Assembly (NCBI RefSeq): GCF_006265225.1
Contig: NZ_VDCS01000007.1
Coordinates: 62,001-126,000, forward strand
Source: Allotamlana fucoidanivorans
Lineage (GTDB): Bacteria; Bacteroidota; Bacteroidia; Flavobacteriales; Flavobacteriaceae
Direction: 5' to 3'
DNA length: 64,000 bases
Of this stretch, positions 62,004-64,000 are shown one piece after another (within the stretch, counting starts at the first letter, position 1; every line of letters begins with the position of its first letter). Below the pieces are notes generated by a model, which worked only from the letters and a program-made list of their open reading frames with translations, was not told the DNA's origin and made no database searches. Both the position numbers and the translations under genes were made by a program.

Positions 62004-62579
62004 ATGAAAAAACAAAGAATTTTGGCTTTTATGTTTGCTTTTGGCTTGCTATTCAGTGCTTGCCAATCAAAAAAAGAAGAACAAAAAGCCTATCAACCTG
62101 TTAGTGCAAGCGCAATTAATCCTGAAAAAAGAGGTAAATATCTTGTTGACACCAATGGATGCCATGACTGCCACTCACCAAAAAAGTTTACAGAAAGAGG
62201 TATGGAAGTAGATACTACTAGAATTTTATCTGGTCATCCTGCTAATGAAGCATTACCGCCATTTGATCCAGAAACTGCAAAATCATATATCCTTTTCTCT
62301 ATAGGACTTACGTCGGCAACTGGTCCATGGGGTACTTCTTTTGCGGCTAATTTAACCCCGGATGCTACGGGTATTGGGACATGGTCTGAAGAGCAGTTCT
62401 TAACCTGTATTAAAAAGGGACTTTACAAAGGTTTAGAAAACAGCAGGCCTTTATTACCTCCAATGCCGTGGGAACATTATAAAAATTTTACTAACGATGA
62501 CTTAAAAGCCATCTTTGCATACCTCAAGAGTATCCCTGCTGTTGAAAATGCTGTTCCTAATAATATACCACCTCAATGA
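62004..62579 (+). CDS. Monohaem c-type cytochrome lipoprotein
   Basis: Envelope protein of 191 aa with a lipoprotein signal (LLFSACQSKK, lipid Cys at about 20) and one haem-binding motif CHDCH (53-57). Met154 in PPMPWEH is a likely axial ligand, and DLKAIFAYLKSIPAV is the C-terminal cytochrome helix. It would carry electrons in the periplasm, between a dehydrogenase and an oxidase or another acceptor. The ATG is 62004. Confidence 0.92.
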   Translation: MKKQRILAFMFAFGLLFSACQSKKEEQKAYQPVSASAINPEKRGKYLVDTNGCHDCHSPKKFTERGMEVDTTRILSGHPANEALPPFDPETAKSYILFSIGLTSATGPWGTSFAANLTPDATGIGTWSEEQFLTCIKKGLYKGLENSRPLLPPMPWEHYKNFTNDDLKAIFAYLKSIPAVENAVPNNIPPQ

Positions 62580-62580
62580 T

Positions 62581-62617
62581 AAAAAAATCCCAACTAATTA
62601 TTAGCTGGGATTTTTTT
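62581..62617. terminator. Bidirectional terminator, cytochrome / nqrF
   Basis: Stem AAAAAAATCCCA / TGGGATTTTTTT with inner CTAAT / ATTAG, between the convergent cytochrome and nqrF genes. Confidence 0.9.
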
Positions 62618-62642
62618 GTATCTCATAAAATTTCAAAGGGGA

Positions 62643-63962
62643 TTATCCTCCAAAGTCATCAAATCGGATATTTTCATCTGGTAAACCAAAATCTTCACCC
62701 ATTTTTTGAACAGCTTTGTTCATTAATGGTGGTCCACAGAAATATAACTCGATATCCTCGGGCGCATCATGCTTGCTTAGATAGTTGTCAATTACACAGT
62801 TGTGAATAAATCCAACAAAACCATCACCTTCTGTATCGTTAATGTCTTTCTTCACTTTCCAGTTATCCTCTGGTAAAGGCTCAGATAGTGCTAAATAAAA
62901 TTTAAAGTTAGGGAAACTATCTTCTAATTGTTTAAAGTGATCTAAATAGAATAACTCACGTTTAGAACGTCCTCCATACCAATAGGTCACTGTTCTTCCT
63001 GTTTTTAATGTTTTGAACAGATGGTATAAGTGTGAACGCATTGGTGCCATACCAGCCCCACCTCCTACGTATAACATTTCGGCATCACTCTCGTTAATGA
63101 AGAACTCACCGTAAGGTCCAGAAATGGTTACTTTATCGCCTTGTTTTCTTGAAAAAATATAAGAAGAAGCAACCCCTGGATTAACGTCCATCCAATCGTT
63201 TTTAGCACGATCCCATGGTGGTGTAGCAATACGCACGTTAAGCATAATGTCACGTCCTTCAGCTGGGTAAGAAGCCATAGAGTAGGCTCGCTCAACAGTC
63301 TCATCGTTTTTCATTACTAATGGCCATAAACCAAACTTATCCCACTCGTCCTGAAACTTATCTGGCGTTTCATGTTCTTCAGGGTGTGCCGTAATATCTA
63401 TATCTGAATATTTTACTTCACATGGTGGAATTTCAATTTGAATATAACCACCCGCCTTATAGTTCATATCTTCTGGAATACGCACCACAAATTCTTTAAT
63501 AAAAGAAGCCACGTTATAATTTCTAACTACTTCAGCTTCCCATTTCTTGATTCCAAAAACTTCTTCAGGAATAGAAATATCCATGTCTTGTTTAACTTTT
63601 ACCTGACAAGCTAAACGCGCTCCATGTTGTAATTCTTTACGTGTAAAGTGCGGCGTTTCTGTTGGAAGCGCTTCACCACCTCCTGAATTTACGTGACACT
63701 CACATTGAATACATGTACCACCACCACCACAAGCTGATGGTAAAAATATTTTTTGACTTCCTAACGTTGAAAGCAAACTTCCTCCTGAAGCCACTTCAAT
63801 CTCTTTCTCACCATTAATAGTAATTTTAACTGGCCCTGACGGTGATAATTTTTGCTTAACAAATAAAAGTAAGGCAACCAATAATAGCGTTACTACTAAA
63901 AACGCTATTACCGTTACTACGACCATTCCTGTTGTACTTGCTGCTAATATCATATTATTCAT
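62643..63962 (-). CDS. nqrF: Na+-translocating NADH:quinone reductase subunit F
   Basis: NADH-binding entry subunit of the Na+ pump, 439 aa. One N-terminal membrane helix (about 10-32), a 2Fe-2S ferredoxin domain with the cysteines in SACGGGGTCIQCECHV and RLACQVKV, an FAD domain with ERAYSMASYPAEG, and NADH-binding GGGAGMAPMRSHLYHLF; the C-terminus FDDFGG is typical. Two starts are possible, ATG 63962 and ATG 63953 (MILAAST). The first overlaps the preceding gene by 8 bp. Confidence 0.97.
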   Translation of the reverse strand: MNNMILAASTTGMVVVTVIAFLVVTLLLVALLLFVKQKLSPSGPVKITINGEKEIEVASGGSLLSTLGSQKIFLPSACGGGGTCIQCECHVNSGGGEALPTETPHFTRKELQHGARLACQVKVKQDMDISIPEEVFGIKKWEAEVVRNYNVASFIKEFVVRIPEDMNYKAGGYIQIEIPPCEVKYSDIDITAHPEEHETPDKFQDEWDKFGLWPLVMKNDETVERAYSMASYPAEGRDIMLNVRIATPPWDRAKNDWMDVNPGVASSYIFSRKQGDKVTISGPYGEFFINESDAEMLYVGGGAGMAPMRSHLYHLFKTLKTGRTVTYWYGGRSKRELFYLDHFKQLEDSFPNFKFYLALSEPLPEDNWKVKKDINDTEGDGFVGFIHNCVIDNYLSKHDAPEDIELYFCGPPLMNKAVQKMGEDFGLPDENIRFDDFGG

Positions 63963-64000
63963 TTACTTTTATGTTGTTAGCCATCTCTTTTTCGTTATCG
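63955..64000 (-). CDS. C-terminal end of the gene before nqrF, possibly nqrE
   Basis: On the minus strand the frame from the edge gives DNEKEMANNIKVNE and a TAA at 63957-63955, overlapping nqrF's first ATG. In the usual nqrABCDEF order it would be nqrE, but 14 residues are too few to prove it. Confidence 0.4.
   Translation of the reverse strand, partial: DNEKEMANNIKVNE

Noticed and set aside
62576-62809. Plus-strand frame over the 3' end of nqrF
   Set aside because: Antisense shadow of nqrF; it starts in the cytochrome stop and runs through the terminator.
1-64000. CRISPR array, prophage, integrative element or insertion sequence
   Set aside because: No spaced direct repeats, transposase, integrase or phage structural gene was seen; the one tRNA-Gly has no adjoining integrase or duplicated tRNA end.

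Overview
The window is a 64 kb stretch of an AT-rich chromosome from a member of the Flavobacteriaceae (Bacteroidota), probably marine. The signs are lipoprotein signals of Bacteroidota type, recurrent TAnnTTTG -7 promoter boxes (often TATCTTTG), no clear Shine-Dalgarno sites, Na+-translocating NADH:quinone reductase at the right edge, and typical flavobacterial gene blocks (recQ|kdsD-tatC-CMD-lptB; nusB-DUF1573-yajC; BT0820-type HAD; DUF3276; M1 peptidase with a DUF6702-like gene). I see no insertion sequence, prophage, integrase, CRISPR array or rRNA. One tRNA-Gly is present. Many maximal reading frames begin at TTG inside a promoter -7 box; for those I moved the start to the downstream ATG and say so.

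Layout. 1-2.2 kb: end of a peptidase-like gene, a lipoprotein ecotin, a DUF1801/YdeI-like protein and cysteine synthase. 2.3-4.1 kb (minus): yajC, DUF1573 lipoprotein, nusB. 4.3-6.6 kb: ABC exporter and a PUR-like DUF3276 protein. 6.7-11.6 kb: acyltransferase, BASS transporter, csaA, thioredoxin-like protein, GNAT, YfiT-like protein and a cyclophilin-FKBP fusion. 11.8-17.1 kb: recQ divergent from kdsD-tatC-CMD-lptB. 17.3-18.9 kb: an SPFH / PH-like / ribbon-helix-helix operon. 18.9-29.9 kb: retropepsin-PDZ protein, aminotransferase-murB, an ECF sigma/anti-sigma pair, aquaporin, a small Cys-rich membrane protein-GT2-sigma-Nramp-like run, lipA and gap. 29.9-38.6 kb: TPR hybrid histidine kinase, lpxK, Nif3-like and coiled-coil proteins, msrA, a CDF transporter, a methyltransferase and a lipoprotein.

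39-47 kb holds the main metabolic island: kynureninase, kynurenine 3-monooxygenase, a RidA-type deaminase, an aminomuconate-semialdehyde dehydrogenase, an SDR without the usual catalytic Tyr/Lys, 3-hydroxyanthranilate dioxygenase, an ACMSD-like decarboxylase and an O-methyltransferase. Together they would take kynurenine through 3-hydroxyanthranilate and aminocarboxymuconate semialdehyde to 2-aminomuconate and its deaminated product. The first step (tryptophan 2,3-dioxygenase and formamidase) and the lower meta-cleavage steps are not in the window. The island is split by a structured intergenic element that looks like a flavobacterial non-coding RNA, and is followed by a decayed VOC-family gene.

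47-64 kb: tatA, M1 peptidase, DUF6702-like protein, two paralogous carboxypeptidase-regulatory-like proteins, pepE, tRNA-Gly, two GNATs (one without a standard start codon), M48 peptidase, ankyrin protein, gpmI, HAD protein, map, methyltransferase, DUF423, apbE (which would flavinylate Nqr subunits), two uncharacterised proteins, a c-type cytochrome and nqrF.

No unambiguous new defence or mobile system is visible. The best leads are the structured RNA and the atypical SDR in the kynurenine island, the SPFH/RHH operon, the Nramp-like transporter lacking the metal motif, and the GNAT gene with a good promoter but no normal start codon.
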